A stretch of DNA of 64,000 nucleotides from Acidobacteriota bacterium. Lineage in GTDB: Bacteria > Acidobacteriota > Vicinamibacteria > Vicinamibacterales > UBA2999. Positions 7,867-16,548 of this stretch are shown here, in pieces; the first letter of the stretch is position 1; every line of letters begins with the position of its first letter. Both the position numbers and the translations under genes were made by a program. The stretch spans positions 1 through 64,000 of the forward strand of contig JAGNJW010000022.1 in assembly GCA_018000455.1 (NCBI GenBank), written 5' to 3'. A model generated the notes under the pieces. It worked only from the letters and a program-made list of their open reading frames with translations, was not told where the DNA came from and ran no database searches.

Positions 7867-8558
7867 CACAGCCGACGCGAATTCTGCTTGTGGACGACGA
7901 GGTCGCAATCCAACGCGCGGTTGGGCCGCTCCTGCGCTCGCGCGGCTACGACGTCGATGTCGCCGGCACTGGAACAGAGGCGCTCGCGTTGGTGGCTGAG
8001 CGCTCGCCAGCACTCATCGTCCTCGACCTGGGGCTCCCGGACCTCGAAGGCACCGAAGTGTGTCGTCGCGTGCGCGCAGTATCCGAGGTGCCGATCATCG
8101 TGTTGTCGGCGCGTGGCACGGAGAGCGACAAGGTGAACGCACTCGATCTCGGCGCCGACGATTACGTCACGAAACCATTCGGGCCTGAAGAACTCCTCGC
8201 ACGGATACGCGTCGCCCTTCGCCGGACGGTCGCCGACGACTCACCGGCGGGCCAGTTCCGAGCAGGTGCGCTCACGATCGACTACGACCGGCGGCGCGTG
8301 GTGCGTGAGGAGACGGAGATCCGCCTGACTCCCAAGGAATTCGCACTGCTGTCGCTGCTCGCGCGGAATCACGATCGCGTGTTGACCAATCGCGCGATCC
8401 TGAAAGCCGTCTGGGGCGCCAATGCGGTGGAGCAGCCAGAACACCTCTGGACGCTGGTGGCCCAGCTCCGGAAGAAGATCGAACCCGACCCTGCGAACCC
8501 CAGATATGTGCTGAGTGAACCGTGGGTCGGATACCGCCTCGCCACGGACGCACCTTGA
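7863..8558 (+). CDS. kdpE: KdpE-type response regulator
   Basis: 231 residues: a receiver domain with the acidic pair DDE at 11-13, phospho-acceptor Asp55 in LIVLDLGLPD and the conserved Lys in DYVTKPFG. An OmpR-type winged helix follows from about residue 130 (LTPKEFALLSLLARN, then HLWTLVAQLRKKIE and WVGYRL). It is translationally coupled to the sensor kinase. OmpR-family regulators bind tandem direct repeats spaced about one helical turn. Such repeats occur at 9738-9759, 9837-9858 and 10590-10611, making them candidate targets. Confidence 0.92.
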   Translation: MTQPTRILLVDDEVAIQRAVGPLLRSRGYDVDVAGTGTEALALVAERSPALIVLDLGLPDLEGTEVCRRVRAVSEVPIIVLSARGTESDKVNALDLGADDYVTKPFGPEELLARIRVALRRTVADDSPAGQFRAGALTIDYDRRRVVREETEIRLTPKEFALLSLLARNHDRVLTNRAILKAVWGANAVEQPEHLWTLVAQLRKKIEPDPANPRYVLSEPWVGYRLATDAP

Positions 8559-8577
8559 CGATGGCCTTCGCGGAAGA

Positions 8578-9699
8578 CTACCGCGTGGCGGTGAACTCGT
8601 GCTTGGCGAGCGCGTCTTCGAGTGCGGCCAGTTGTGCCTCACAGTCCGCAGCGACGGTCCGCTTGCGGCCGAGCGAAAGCGCGAGTGAGTACAGGTCACT
8701 GTTGCGGCGCGAGAGGGTGATGACCTCCTTGTTGATCCTCGCAAATCGATTGAGCGCAGCCGTCGCCTCCGCGAGATGAGGCGATGCCGACGCCGGCAGG
8801 ACGCGGGCCAGTGCCTGGACGGCGGAGCGCGTGGCTGCCTCCGAGGCCGCCATCTCCTGCTCCATGCGTGTCATCGCCGCAAGATCCCCTTCGGCGATGT
8901 GCGGCGCCTGTAGCACCTGCACACGCAAGACGGCGTTTATCGCCCGCGCTCCCAGGGCCTGACTGTGCCAGACATCCCCGCCGTCGCGTTGCTCGACGGC
9001 TCGATCTAGCGCCGAGCGGAACGCCTCGGCGGCCTCTTGTGCGGCGCCGAACGACAGGCGTTGTGCTTTGACGTTCGTGTTTTCAACCGACAGCGGAAGA
9101 ATCTCGTCGTCGATTTGCCGGTACTCTTCGAATCGGCCGGTGAAGCCTTCGAGGGCGCGCATGTCGTCGCGGTAGCCGAGCGACTGCAGCAGGCTCCGGA
9201 GCGCTCCGGCGTTTCGTCCCACCGCATCCCTGGCGGCCCTTGCCTCGTCCGCTGCCGCTGCCGCGCCAGCATCCGTATCGGCCATGACGGCCCGGTTGGA
9301 CGCGTCGGCCGCGTGCGCGAACTGGACATGCAGATCCGACGCGAGGCGGCGTGCTTCGACCAGCTGAGTCAGCCGCGCTTGCGGCTCGCTGCAGGCGCTC
9401 ATCGCACCCGCTAAGAGCACGATCGCATAGACGCAGCGTCGACCGTGGCGAGAGCGGGAGAATGCATCCGAGATGCGGATTGACCAAAGACGTATAGATA
9501 CTCCTCGAGCGGGGCGATTTATGGCAGCGCTCTCAGCAGGACCGCAGCCGCCACTCTGAAAGCGACCACGAGGCCGCGCACGTTCATGAGCGTCGCGTCG
9601 AACAGCCCGACGACGTGGTCGGTCGTACTCCTGCTCCGTCTCGCGGACCTCACGCGCGCGATACCTCGGAAACACAGATGGCAGTTCTCGTTGTTCCAT
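8578..9699 (-). CDS. Lipoprotein-like helical protein of unknown function
   Basis: The C-terminal 270 or so residues look real: a hydrophobic run ending in a lipobox-like LLAGAMSAC, then an alanine-rich, helical, coiled-coil-prone domain with repeated heptad-like patterns (ALGARAINAVLRVQVLQA; MEQEMAASEAATRSAVQAL). The only ATG in frame before the lipobox is 9699, which places an implausible arginine-rich stretch of about 90 residues in front of the signal. Either a non-ATG start nearer 9490 is used or a frameshift has occurred. A copy of the 11-bp kdp repeat lies 38 bp upstream of 9699, in the orientation of this gene. It runs convergent with kdpE, 19 bp apart. A periplasmic sensor or accessory role in the potassium response is inference. 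Confidence 0.6.
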   Translation of the reverse strand: MEQRELPSVFPRYRAREVRETEQEYDRPRRRAVRRDAHERARPRGRFQSGGCGPAESAAINRPARGVSIRLWSIRISDAFSRSRHGRRCVYAIVLLAGAMSACSEPQARLTQLVEARRLASDLHVQFAHAADASNRAVMADTDAGAAAAADEARAARDAVGRNAGALRSLLQSLGYRDDMRALEGFTGRFEEYRQIDDEILPLSVENTNVKAQRLSFGAAQEAAEAFRSALDRAVEQRDGGDVWHSQALGARAINAVLRVQVLQAPHIAEGDLAAMTRMEQEMAASEAATRSAVQALARVLPASASPHLAEATAALNRFARINKEVITLSRRNSDLYSLALSLGRKRTVAADCEAQLAALEDALAKHEFTATR

Positions 9700-9737
9700 G
9701 ACGCCCTCTCTCTGTTGAACCTACAGGAGCGGGCCCG

Positions 9738-9759
9738 AGGAACGCCTGAGAAGTCCCTG
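9738..9759 (-). promoter_or_regulatory. Tandem 11-bp repeat, candidate KdpE box 1
   Basis: Read on the minus strand: CAGGGACTTCT directly followed by CAGGCGTTCCT. The first unit is identical to both units of box 2. It is located 38 bp before ATG 9699 of the divergent lipoprotein-like gene. Confidence 0.5.
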
Positions 9760-9836
9760 AAGAGTTGCTGAGGGTACGGTGTCCTTCACAAATGCCGAGA
9801 CGGCTCGTGCCGATGCGGCTCGTTGACCTTGATCTT

Positions 9837-9858
9837 CAGGGACTTCTCAGGGACTTCT
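9837..9858 (+). promoter_or_regulatory. Tandem 11-bp repeat, candidate KdpE box 2
   Basis: Two perfect adjacent copies of CAGGGACTTCT. A possible -10 (TATGCT, 9884-9889) follows and the ATG of the USP-like gene is at 9896, so the message may have a very short leader. Together with box 1 it also forms an 18-bp perfect inverted repeat (9745-9762 with 9834-9851). Confidence 0.6.
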
Positions 9859-9895
9859 TGGCCCGCTTTCAGCCAGTCGTTCCTATGCTTGAAAC

Positions 9896-10591
9896 ATGGC
9901 GACCGGCGCGATGGCGTTCCTGCGGCGGACAACTGAAGCGGCGAGCGTGTGGGGCTCCACGCTGTCTAGGCGGACCGCGATGGTCGCCATCATGGCCGTA
10001 GTCGCTGCGCTTCTTTATGTCGTCACTGCAGCGCCGCCGCTCGTGTCGTGCGCGTTGGCAGTGGCTATGGCAGGCGCGTGGTGCGCGTGGCTGGAGCAGC
10101 ACCCTGAAGCGCCACTGGACGCAGACAGATCGAGAGACGGCCTCCGAGCTGGGACGGCAGGCGCATTGGCTGTGCACGTCCTTGCGACCAGTCATGACGG
10201 CACGAGATCTGCCTTGGCGATCGCCAAGCGGCTCACGAGCGGCCACGATATGCGGGTGGTCTTAGTGGTTCCGCGACTCACGTCGTTTGCCCCGCAGTTT
10301 GATCCGACAGGTCCGGAGCGCACCGCGCTCATCGACGAGCATCGCGCCCTCGCAGCCGATGTGGGCCTGCATGTCACCGCGCTGTTCTGCATCTGTGCCC
10401 GCCTCGATGATGTCGCGCATCAGCTGCTGGGCAAGTCCGGACTCGTAATAGTCGGCGGGCGGCGGCGTGTGTGGTGGCCGAGCCGGGAGCAGCGACTGGT
10501 GGACCGCCTGATCCGCGAAGGATATCCGGTCGTGTTTGCAGATATTGGTGCGCGACCTGCGGGCGCGTCGATGCCGCGTGGCAGATCTTGA
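9896..10591 (+). CDS. Membrane-anchored protein with USP-like domain
   Basis: 231 residues. Two hydrophobic segments (about 27-46 and 47-66) are followed by an alpha/beta domain that starts LAVHVLATSHDGTRSALAIAKRL, goes on to MRVVLVVPRL and ends SGLVIVGGRRRVWWPSREQRLVDRLIREGYPVVFADIG. This strand-helix order and the late LVIVGGRRR are like a universal-stress-protein/KdpD-USP fold, although the ATP-binding glycine motif is weak. It lies between two candidate KdpE boxes, and its tail overlaps the box of the porin gene. Being part of the potassium-limitation group is inferred from position. The exact function is unknown. Confidence 0.65.
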   Translation: MATGAMAFLRRTTEAASVWGSTLSRRTAMVAIMAVVAALLYVVTAAPPLVSCALAVAMAGAWCAWLEQHPEAPLDADRSRDGLRAGTAGALAVHVLATSHDGTRSALAIAKRLTSGHDMRVVLVVPRLTSFAPQFDPTGPERTALIDEHRALAADVGLHVTALFCICARLDDVAHQLLGKSGLVIVGGRRRVWWPSREQRLVDRLIREGYPVVFADIGARPAGASMPRGRS

Positions 10592-10611
10592 GGAACTTCT
10601 CAGGGACTCTT
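10590..10611 (+). promoter_or_regulatory. Tandem 11-bp repeat, candidate KdpE box 3
   Basis: GAGGAACTTCT followed directly by CAGGGACTCTT, diverged copies of the box 2 unit in the same phase. It lies 53 bp before ATG 10665 of the porin gene, which heads the kdpFABC transcript. Confidence 0.5.
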
Positions 10612-10664
10612 TTGGTCGGACTCAGGCGCTGCGGTCTATCGTCAACAGGAGGATTCGAATTTAT

Positions 10665-11924
10665 ATGGCTTCGCAATTGAGTGAGTCTGTGGTGTTGGGG
10701 CAGTTGTTTAGTCGTGCAAAGACCGTGACTGTCATCGTTAGCGCGACCGTCTGCCTGGTGGCGACGACGGCGTCCACGGAGGGTCAAACCGTAGTGGATT
10801 CCACCGCAGCGGTCATCCCTGCGGGGACCCAGGAGGCGACGGCTCCGACGCAGCACGACTCGAACCCGTGGGAAAACCTTAAGTTCGGCGCCACGCTCGA
10901 GGGGTACTACCAGTACAACTGGAACCGGCCACTGGACCGCAGCATGGTCCTCCGCGCGTACGACACGCGCAGCAACACCTTTAGCATTCAACAAGCGGCG
11001 ATCCTGGTAGATGCCGCACCCGATGTAGAGGCTGGCCGGCGCTACGGGTTGCGTGTCGATCTGCAGTTCGGCCAGGCCACCGAGACCGTGCAGGGAAGTC
11101 TAGCCAACGAACCGCGCCCGAATGTGTACCGGAATGTGTGGCAGGCGTATGGGACCTACCTGTTTCCCGTCGGTAAGCACGGGCTTCAGGCAGACTTCGG
11201 CAAATTTGCGTCGATGCTCGGCTATGAAACCAACTACGCGAAGGACAACCAGTCTTTTTCGCGCGCCTATCTGTTCAACTTCCTGCCGTTCTATCACTCG
11301 GGCCTTCGTCTGACGCTGCCCGTAAGCGAGAAGGTCTCGCTGCTCTACATGCTGACGAACGGCACGCAGCAGACCGAGGAGTTCAACGATTTCAAATCCA
11401 ATCACGTCGCCGCGATTGTGAAGCCGATGGCGGCCGTAACGTGGACTGCAAACTACTACTTCGGCCAGGAGCAGCCCGACGGCGGAGCGCCGGGTGGACC
11501 CGATGGGTTCTTTCGCGTCTTCGACACCTACGTGACGGTGACTCCGACGGCGGCCCTGACCCTTGGCGCCGACGTCAACTACACCACCAGCGAGGTCCAC
11601 GCCGAGGACGCCGCGCTGTCCCTGCAGGGCACCGGCGTGTATGCACGCTATCAACTCACCGAGCGTGCCGCCGTCGGCGTCCGGTACGAGCGCCTGGACG
11701 ATGAAGGGCTGTTCGGCGGGATCGATCAGGTGCTACATGAGGCGACGTTCACGGCCGAACACAAGCTCGCCGACGGCTTCCTGATCCGTGCCGAATTCCG
11801 GCGCGACTGGTCGAACGAGCGATTCTTCCCCGGCCGTGCTGGCACCACCGACCTTCGGCCGCATCAGAACACCGCGCTCATTGGTGCCGTGTGGGTTGTC
11901 GGTAACAAGACAGGGGTCTGGTAG
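10665..11924 (+). CDS. Outer-membrane beta-barrel porin (OmpL/bbp2-like)
   Basis: 419 residues with a signal region ending near STEGQT, then alternating aromatic-rich strands through the protein (GATLEGYYQYNWNRP, FGKFASMLGYETNYAKDN, FLPFYHSGLRLTLPVSEKVSLLYMLTNG, TWTANYYFGQEQ, RAEFRRDWSNERFF). The pattern fits the putative beta-barrel porin-2 family. It starts after a good AGGAGG (10648-10653). Only 5 bp separate its stop from the next small gene, so it is probably the first gene of the kdpFABC transcript and would let cations through the outer membrane when Kdp is induced. The substrate is inferred from context. Confidence 0.8.
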   Translation: MASQLSESVVLGQLFSRAKTVTVIVSATVCLVATTASTEGQTVVDSTAAVIPAGTQEATAPTQHDSNPWENLKFGATLEGYYQYNWNRPLDRSMVLRAYDTRSNTFSIQQAAILVDAAPDVEAGRRYGLRVDLQFGQATETVQGSLANEPRPNVYRNVWQAYGTYLFPVGKHGLQADFGKFASMLGYETNYAKDNQSFSRAYLFNFLPFYHSGLRLTLPVSEKVSLLYMLTNGTQQTEEFNDFKSNHVAAIVKPMAAVTWTANYYFGQEQPDGGAPGGPDGFFRVFDTYVTVTPTAALTLGADVNYTTSEVHAEDAALSLQGTGVYARYQLTERAAVGVRYERLDDEGLFGGIDQVLHEATFTAEHKLADGFLIRAEFRRDWSNERFFPGRAGTTDLRPHQNTALIGAVWVVGNKTGVW

Positions 11925-11929
11925 CCGCC

Positions 11930-12016
11930 ATGCTGGATCTCGTCTTCGTCGCACTCTCCCTGCTGTTCTTTGTCGCCGGAGTGGCCTACGTTGCGGGCTG
12001 CCGGCGCCTCGAGTGA
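11930..12016 (+). CDS. 28-residue membrane peptide upstream of kdpF
   Basis: A single predicted membrane helix (LVFVALSLLFFVAGVAYVAG) with a short basic tail CRRLE. It sits 5 bp after the porin and 10 bp before kdpF, and uses the same codon style as the operon. Its size and topology are like KdpF, so it may be a second small subunit that stabilises the Kdp complex. No catalytic role can be read from the sequence. Confidence 0.65.
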   Translation: MLDLVFVALSLLFFVAGVAYVAGCRRLE

Positions 12017-12026
12017 GGTCACGTCC

Positions 12027-12116
12027 ATGAACCTGGAGTCGGTCGCTGGTCTCGTCGTTGCGTTGCTCCTGCTGGCGTACCTCGTGTACGCGATGTTGCG
12101 CCCTGAAAAGTTCTAG
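12027..12116 (+). CDS. kdpF: KdpF, small subunit of the potassium-transporting ATPase
   Basis: 29 residues: one hydrophobic helix ([19 protein letters not shown]) ending LRPEKF, the recognisable KdpF C-terminus. It is 11 bp upstream of kdpA. KdpF is a single-span peptide that stabilises the KdpFABC complex in the inner membrane. Confidence 0.92.
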   Translation: MNLESVAGLVVALLLLAYLVYAMLRPEKF

Positions 12117-12127
12117 GAAGTGCTGAC

Positions 12128-13900
12128 ATGACGCTGAATGGTTGGATTCAGATTCTCCTTTTCCTCGCGGCGATCGCGGCCGTGACCGTGCCGCTCGGCG
12201 CGTTCATGGCGCGGGTGTTCGCGCGCGAGCGCACCTGGCTGGACCCGGTCCTGCGGCCGCTCGAGCGGTTGATCTACCGGCTGACCGGCGTGGATGAGCG
12301 GCACGAGATGCGGTGGCCGGAGTACGCCGTCACCATGCTGGCGTTCAGCGTCGTCTCGATGCTGGTCCTGTACGCCCTCCAGCGCCTCCAGGGCCTGCTG
12401 CCGCTCAACCCGCAGGGCCTTGCCAGCGTAGCCCCCGATTCCGCCTTCAACACGGCGGCGTCGTTCACTACGAACACGAACTGGCAGTCGTACGTCGGCG
12501 AGACGACGATGAGCTACCTGACGCAGATGGCTGGCCTGGCGTACCACAACTTCGTCTCCGCCGCTGTGGGCATCTCGCTGGCGATCGCGTTCATCCGAGG
12601 GATCGCGGGCGAGCGGCGCGAGTCGCTGGGCAACTTCTGGGTGGACATGACCCGCGCCAGCCTGTGGGTGCTGCTGCCGTTCTGTGTTGTCGGCGCGCTG
12701 TTCCTGGTGTCACAAGGTGTCGTTCAGAACCTGAAACCCTACGACCGCGTCCAACTCGTTGACCCGCAGACGACGACAAGCACCGTCGATGGCAAGGAAA
12801 TTACGACCACGGTGAGCGAACAGGTGATCGCGCAAGGCCCGGTAGCCTCGCAGGAGATCATCAAGGAGTGGGGCACGAACGGCGGTGGCTTTTTCAACGC
12901 CAACAGCGCGCATCCGTTCGAGAATCCGACACCGTTGTCGAACTTCATCGAGATGTTCGCCATCTTCGCGATCTCGGCGGGTCTGACCTACACCCTTGGC
13001 CGGATGACGAAGTCGCCGCGCCACGGCTGGGCGGTGTGGGCGGCCATGGCGTTTCTGTTCCTGGCCGGCGTCACGGTCGCGTACTGGGCAGAAGCGCAGG
13101 GAAACCCGCTGCTCGCAGGGACCGACCAGACGGCCGGGGTGATGTGTCCCGGCGGCAACATGGAGGGCAAGGAGGCGCGGTTCGGCATCGCGAATTCGGC
13201 CCTGTTCGCGACGGTAACGACTGCAGCCAGCTGCGGCGCGGTGAACTCGATGCACGACTCGTACACGCCGCTCGGCGGCATGGTGCCCCTCGTCAACATG
13301 ATGCTCGGCGAAGTGATCTTCGGCGGTGTCGGCGCTGGCATGTATGGGATTCTGATCTTCGTCGTCCTCTCGGTCTTCATCGCCGGGCTAATGGTCGGTC
13401 GAACCCCCGAGTATCTCGGGAAGAAGCTCGAAGCCTTCGACGTCAAGATGGCCATGCTGGCAGTGCTGGTGTTTCCGTTGACGATCCTGGTCTTCACGGG
13501 CATTTCCGTTGTGTCACCGGAGTTCGGGACGTCCAGCATCTGGAACCCCGGTCCACACGGCCTCTCGGAGGTGCTGTACGCCTACACGTCCGGCACCGCG
13601 AACAACGGATCGGCCTTCGCCGGCCTTTCTGCGAACACGAAGTGGTACAACACGACGATTGGCCTGGCGATGCTGATCGGCCGCTTCATGATCATCGTCC
13701 CGATGCTCGCGCTGGCGGGCAGCCTCGGGCGGAAGACACTTGTGCCGCCCTCGCTCGGCACCTTTCCCGTCACCACACCGTTATTCGCGACTTTGCTGGT
13801 CGGCGTCATCGTGATCGTCGGCGTGCTGACCTTCTTCCCGGTGCTCAGTCTCGGCCCGATTGTCGAGCACTTCTTGATGCGGGCCGGAACCACCTTCTGA
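12128..13900 (+). CDS. kdpA: KdpA, potassium-binding channel-like subunit
   Basis: 590 residues, close to the usual length (about 560-600), with ten or so membrane helices. The four selectivity-filter loops are all visible: [45 protein letters not shown] and [15 protein letters not shown]. The subunit is related to the SKT potassium channels and takes K+ from the periplasm for transport driven by KdpB. It lies between kdpF and kdpB in one operon. No lesions were seen. Confidence 0.97.
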   Translation: MTLNGWIQILLFLAAIAAVTVPLGAFMARVFARERTWLDPVLRPLERLIYRLTGVDERHEMRWPEYAVTMLAFSVVSMLVLYALQRLQGLLPLNPQGLASVAPDSAFNTAASFTTNTNWQSYVGETTMSYLTQMAGLAYHNFVSAAVGISLAIAFIRGIAGERRESLGNFWVDMTRASLWVLLPFCVVGALFLVSQGVVQNLKPYDRVQLVDPQTTTSTVDGKEITTTVSEQVIAQGPVASQEIIKEWGTNGGGFFNANSAHPFENPTPLSNFIEMFAIFAISAGLTYTLGRMTKSPRHGWAVWAAMAFLFLAGVTVAYWAEAQGNPLLAGTDQTAGVMCPGGNMEGKEARFGIANSALFATVTTAASCGAVNSMHDSYTPLGGMVPLVNMMLGEVIFGGVGAGMYGILIFVVLSVFIAGLMVGRTPEYLGKKLEAFDVKMAMLAVLVFPLTILVFTGISVVSPEFGTSSIWNPGPHGLSEVLYAYTSGTANNGSAFAGLSANTKWYNTTIGLAMLIGRFMIIVPMLALAGSLGRKTLVPPSLGTFPVTTPLFATLLVGVIVIVGVLTFFPVLSLGPIVEHFLMRAGTTF

Positions 13901-13918
13901 GGCGAGGGCGATACTGAA

Positions 13919-15955
13919 ATGGCGACGATACAGAAGTTGAGCATCTGGGACCCCGCGCTGGTGCGCGCGGGCCTCGTCGACGCGGTCCGGAAACTCGACC
14001 CGCGGGTGATGGTCAAGAACCCCGTCATGTTTGTGGTCGAGGTCGGCGCCGGGCTGACGACGATTCTCCTGATTCGCGACATCGTCGGCGGTCCCGGCGG
14101 CATCGGGTTCGAGCTGCAGATCACCCTCTGGCTCTGGGCGACGGTGCTGTTTGCCAATCTGGCCGAAGCCATGGCGGAGGGACGCGGCAAGGCGCAGGCC
14201 GACACGCTGCGGAAGACGCGAACAGAAACGGTGGCGAATCGGTTCACGAACGGAGGCACGGAGACGGTGCCGGCCGCATCCTTGCGCAAGGGCGACCTCG
14301 TCATGGTGCGGGCCGGCGAGTTCATCCCGTCGGACGGCGAGATTGTCGAGGGCGTGGCGTCCGTCGACGAGTCCGCCATCACCGGCGAGTCGGCGCCCGT
14401 CATCCGGGAGGCCGGCGGCGACCGTTCGGCCGTCACCGGCGGCACGCGGGTGCTGTCCGACTGGATCAAGGTCCGCGTGACGGCCGATCCCGGGCACACA
14501 TTTCTTGATCGCATGATCGCGCTGGTCGAAGGGGCCGAGCGCCAGAAGACGCCCAACGAGATCGCACTGAACATCCTGCTGTCGGGATTGACGATCGTTT
14601 TTCTGCTCGCCGTCGTCACGCTGCAGCCCTTTGCGATCTACTCGGGTGCGCCGCAGTCCGTATTCGTGCTGGTGTCGCTGCTGGTGTGTCTCATTCCGAC
14701 GACGATCGGCGGCCTGCTCTCCGCGATCGGCATCGCCGGGATGGATCGGCTGATCCAGCACAACGTGCTGGCCATGTCCGGACGGGCCGTCGAGGCTGCC
14801 GGTGACGTGCACACGCTGCTGCTCGACAAGACTGGAACGATCACGTTGGGCAACCGCCAGGCGTCCGAGTTCCTGCCCGCCGCCGGCGTGACGGAAGGCG
14901 AACTGGCCGATGCCGCGCAGCTTGCCTCGCTTGCAGACGAAACGCCGGAGGGGCGATCGATTGTCGTGCTCGCGAAGCAGAAATACGGTATCCGCGGACG
15001 CGAACTCGCGCCGCACGCGGCGACGTTCGTGCCATTCACCGCGCAAACGCGCATGTCCGGGGTGGACCTCGACGGCCGCCAGATTCGGAAGGGCGCGACG
15101 GATTCCATCGCCGCCTACGTTATGTCGAACGGCGGCACCATGCCGCCGGACATCACCGACAGCGTGCAGCGGATCTCGCGTGCGGGCGGCACACCGCTCG
15201 TGGTCGCCGACCGCGCGCGCGCGCTCGGCGTGATCCATCTGAAGGACGTCGTCAAGGGCGGCATGCGCGAGCGGTTTGCGGCCCTTCGCGCCATGGGCAT
15301 CAAGACCGTGATGATCACCGGCGACAACCCGCTGACCGCCGCGGCGATTGCGAAGGAAGCGGGCGTCGATGACTTCCTGGCGGAGGCAACGCCGGAAGAC
15401 AAGATGGCGCTCATCAAGGAGGAGCAGCGAGCCGGGAAGCTCGTCGCCATGACGGGGGACGGAACGAACGACGCGCCGGCGCTTGCCCAGGCGGACGTCG
15501 GCGTCGCAATGAATACCGGTACCCAGGCGGCCAAAGAGGCCGGGAACATGGTGGATCTCGATTCCAATCCGACCAAGCTGATTGAGATTGTCGAGATCGG
15601 GAAGCAGCTGCTGATGACACGCGGCACGCTGACGACGTTCTCCATTTCGAATGATGTCGCGAAGTACTTCGCAATCATTCCCGCGATGTTCCTGACCACA
15701 TATCCGGCACTGGGCGCGCTGAACATCATGCGCCTGCAGACACCGGAATCCGCCATCCTGTCGGCAGTGATCTTCAACGCGCTGGTCATCGTGGCGCTCG
15801 TGCCCTTGGCGCTGCGCGGCGTACAGTTCAAGCCGATGAGCGCTGCAGCCCTGCTACGGCGCAACGTGTTGATCTATGGCGTCGGTGGCGTCATCGCGCC
15901 GTTCATTGGGATTAAGGCCATTGATGTCTTGATCACCGCTCTCGGTCTCGCGTGA
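13919..15955 (+). CDS. kdpB: KdpB, P-type ATPase subunit
   Basis: 678 residues, the normal length. The P-type signature DKTGTITLG carries the phosphorylated Asp at about 303. TGES in AITGESAPV belongs to the actuator domain, while KGATDSI and [21 protein letters not shown] form the nucleotide and hinge regions. It hydrolyses ATP to energise K+ uptake through KdpA. It starts 18 bp after kdpA and is followed at 10 bp by kdpC. It looks complete. Confidence 0.97.
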   Translation: MATIQKLSIWDPALVRAGLVDAVRKLDPRVMVKNPVMFVVEVGAGLTTILLIRDIVGGPGGIGFELQITLWLWATVLFANLAEAMAEGRGKAQADTLRKTRTETVANRFTNGGTETVPAASLRKGDLVMVRAGEFIPSDGEIVEGVASVDESAITGESAPVIREAGGDRSAVTGGTRVLSDWIKVRVTADPGHTFLDRMIALVEGAERQKTPNEIALNILLSGLTIVFLLAVVTLQPFAIYSGAPQSVFVLVSLLVCLIPTTIGGLLSAIGIAGMDRLIQHNVLAMSGRAVEAAGDVHTLLLDKTGTITLGNRQASEFLPAAGVTEGELADAAQLASLADETPEGRSIVVLAKQKYGIRGRELAPHAATFVPFTAQTRMSGVDLDGRQIRKGATDSIAAYVMSNGGTMPPDITDSVQRISRAGGTPLVVADRARALGVIHLKDVVKGGMRERFAALRAMGIKTVMITGDNPLTAAAIAKEAGVDDFLAEATPEDKMALIKEEQRAGKLVAMTGDGTNDAPALAQADVGVAMNTGTQAAKEAGNMVDLDSNPTKLIEIVEIGKQLLMTRGTLTTFSISNDVAKYFAIIPAMFLTTYPALGALNIMRLQTPESAILSAVIFNALVIVALVPLALRGVQFKPMSAAALLRRNVLIYGVGGVIAPFIGIKAIDVLITALGLA

Positions 15956-15965
15956 GGGTTCAGCC

Positions 15966-16541
15966 ATGATGAAGCATCTTCGGACAGCGACGCTAATGAC
16001 CGTGGTGACGACGGTTCTGCTGGGACTGGTCTATCCGCTCGTGGTGACCGGGCTGGCCCAGGCGCTCTTTCCGCACCAGGCAAACGGCCAGCTCATTGAG
16101 CGCGACGGTCGCGTGATTGGATCCCGCATCATCGGGCAACCGTTCACGTCGCCGCACTACTTCTACTCGCGACCATCGGCGGCCGGCGCCGGGTATGACG
16201 CGGGCGCATCTTCCGGGTCGAATCTGGGACCGACAAACAAGAAGCTGATCGACCGCGTGGCCGGCGACGTGTCGAGGCTGCGCGCCGACAATCCGAACAT
16301 GACCATCCCGATCGATCTCGTGACTACATCCGGCTCAGGACTGGACCCGCACATCAGCCCGGCCGCGGCCCTCTTTCAGGTCCCGCGTGTGGCGCGCGAA
16401 CGCGGCCTGTCAGAGGACGCCGTCCGCCAGCTGGTCGAGGCACACACCGAACAGCGGCAATTCGGGGTGCTCGGGGAACCCGTGGTGAACGTGTTGCTGT
16501 TGAACCTGGCGCTGGACGACCGTGCGCCGAAGCGTCAGTAG
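15966..16541 (+). CDS. kdpC: KdpC, accessory subunit
   Basis: 191 residues. One N-terminal membrane helix ([23 protein letters not shown]) and a periplasmic domain with the family motifs [45 protein letters not shown] and [10 protein letters not shown]. It is needed for assembly and K+ affinity of the KdpFABC complex. It lies 10 bp after kdpB and 7 bp before the KdpD N-terminal gene. Confidence 0.96.
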   Translation: MMKHLRTATLMTVVTTVLLGLVYPLVVTGLAQALFPHQANGQLIERDGRVIGSRIIGQPFTSPHYFYSRPSAAGAGYDAGASSGSNLGPTNKKLIDRVAGDVSRLRADNPNMTIPIDLVTTSGSGLDPHISPAAALFQVPRVARERGLSEDAVRQLVEAHTEQRQFGVLGEPVVNVLLLNLALDDRAPKRQ

Positions 16542-16548
16542 GGCCGCC

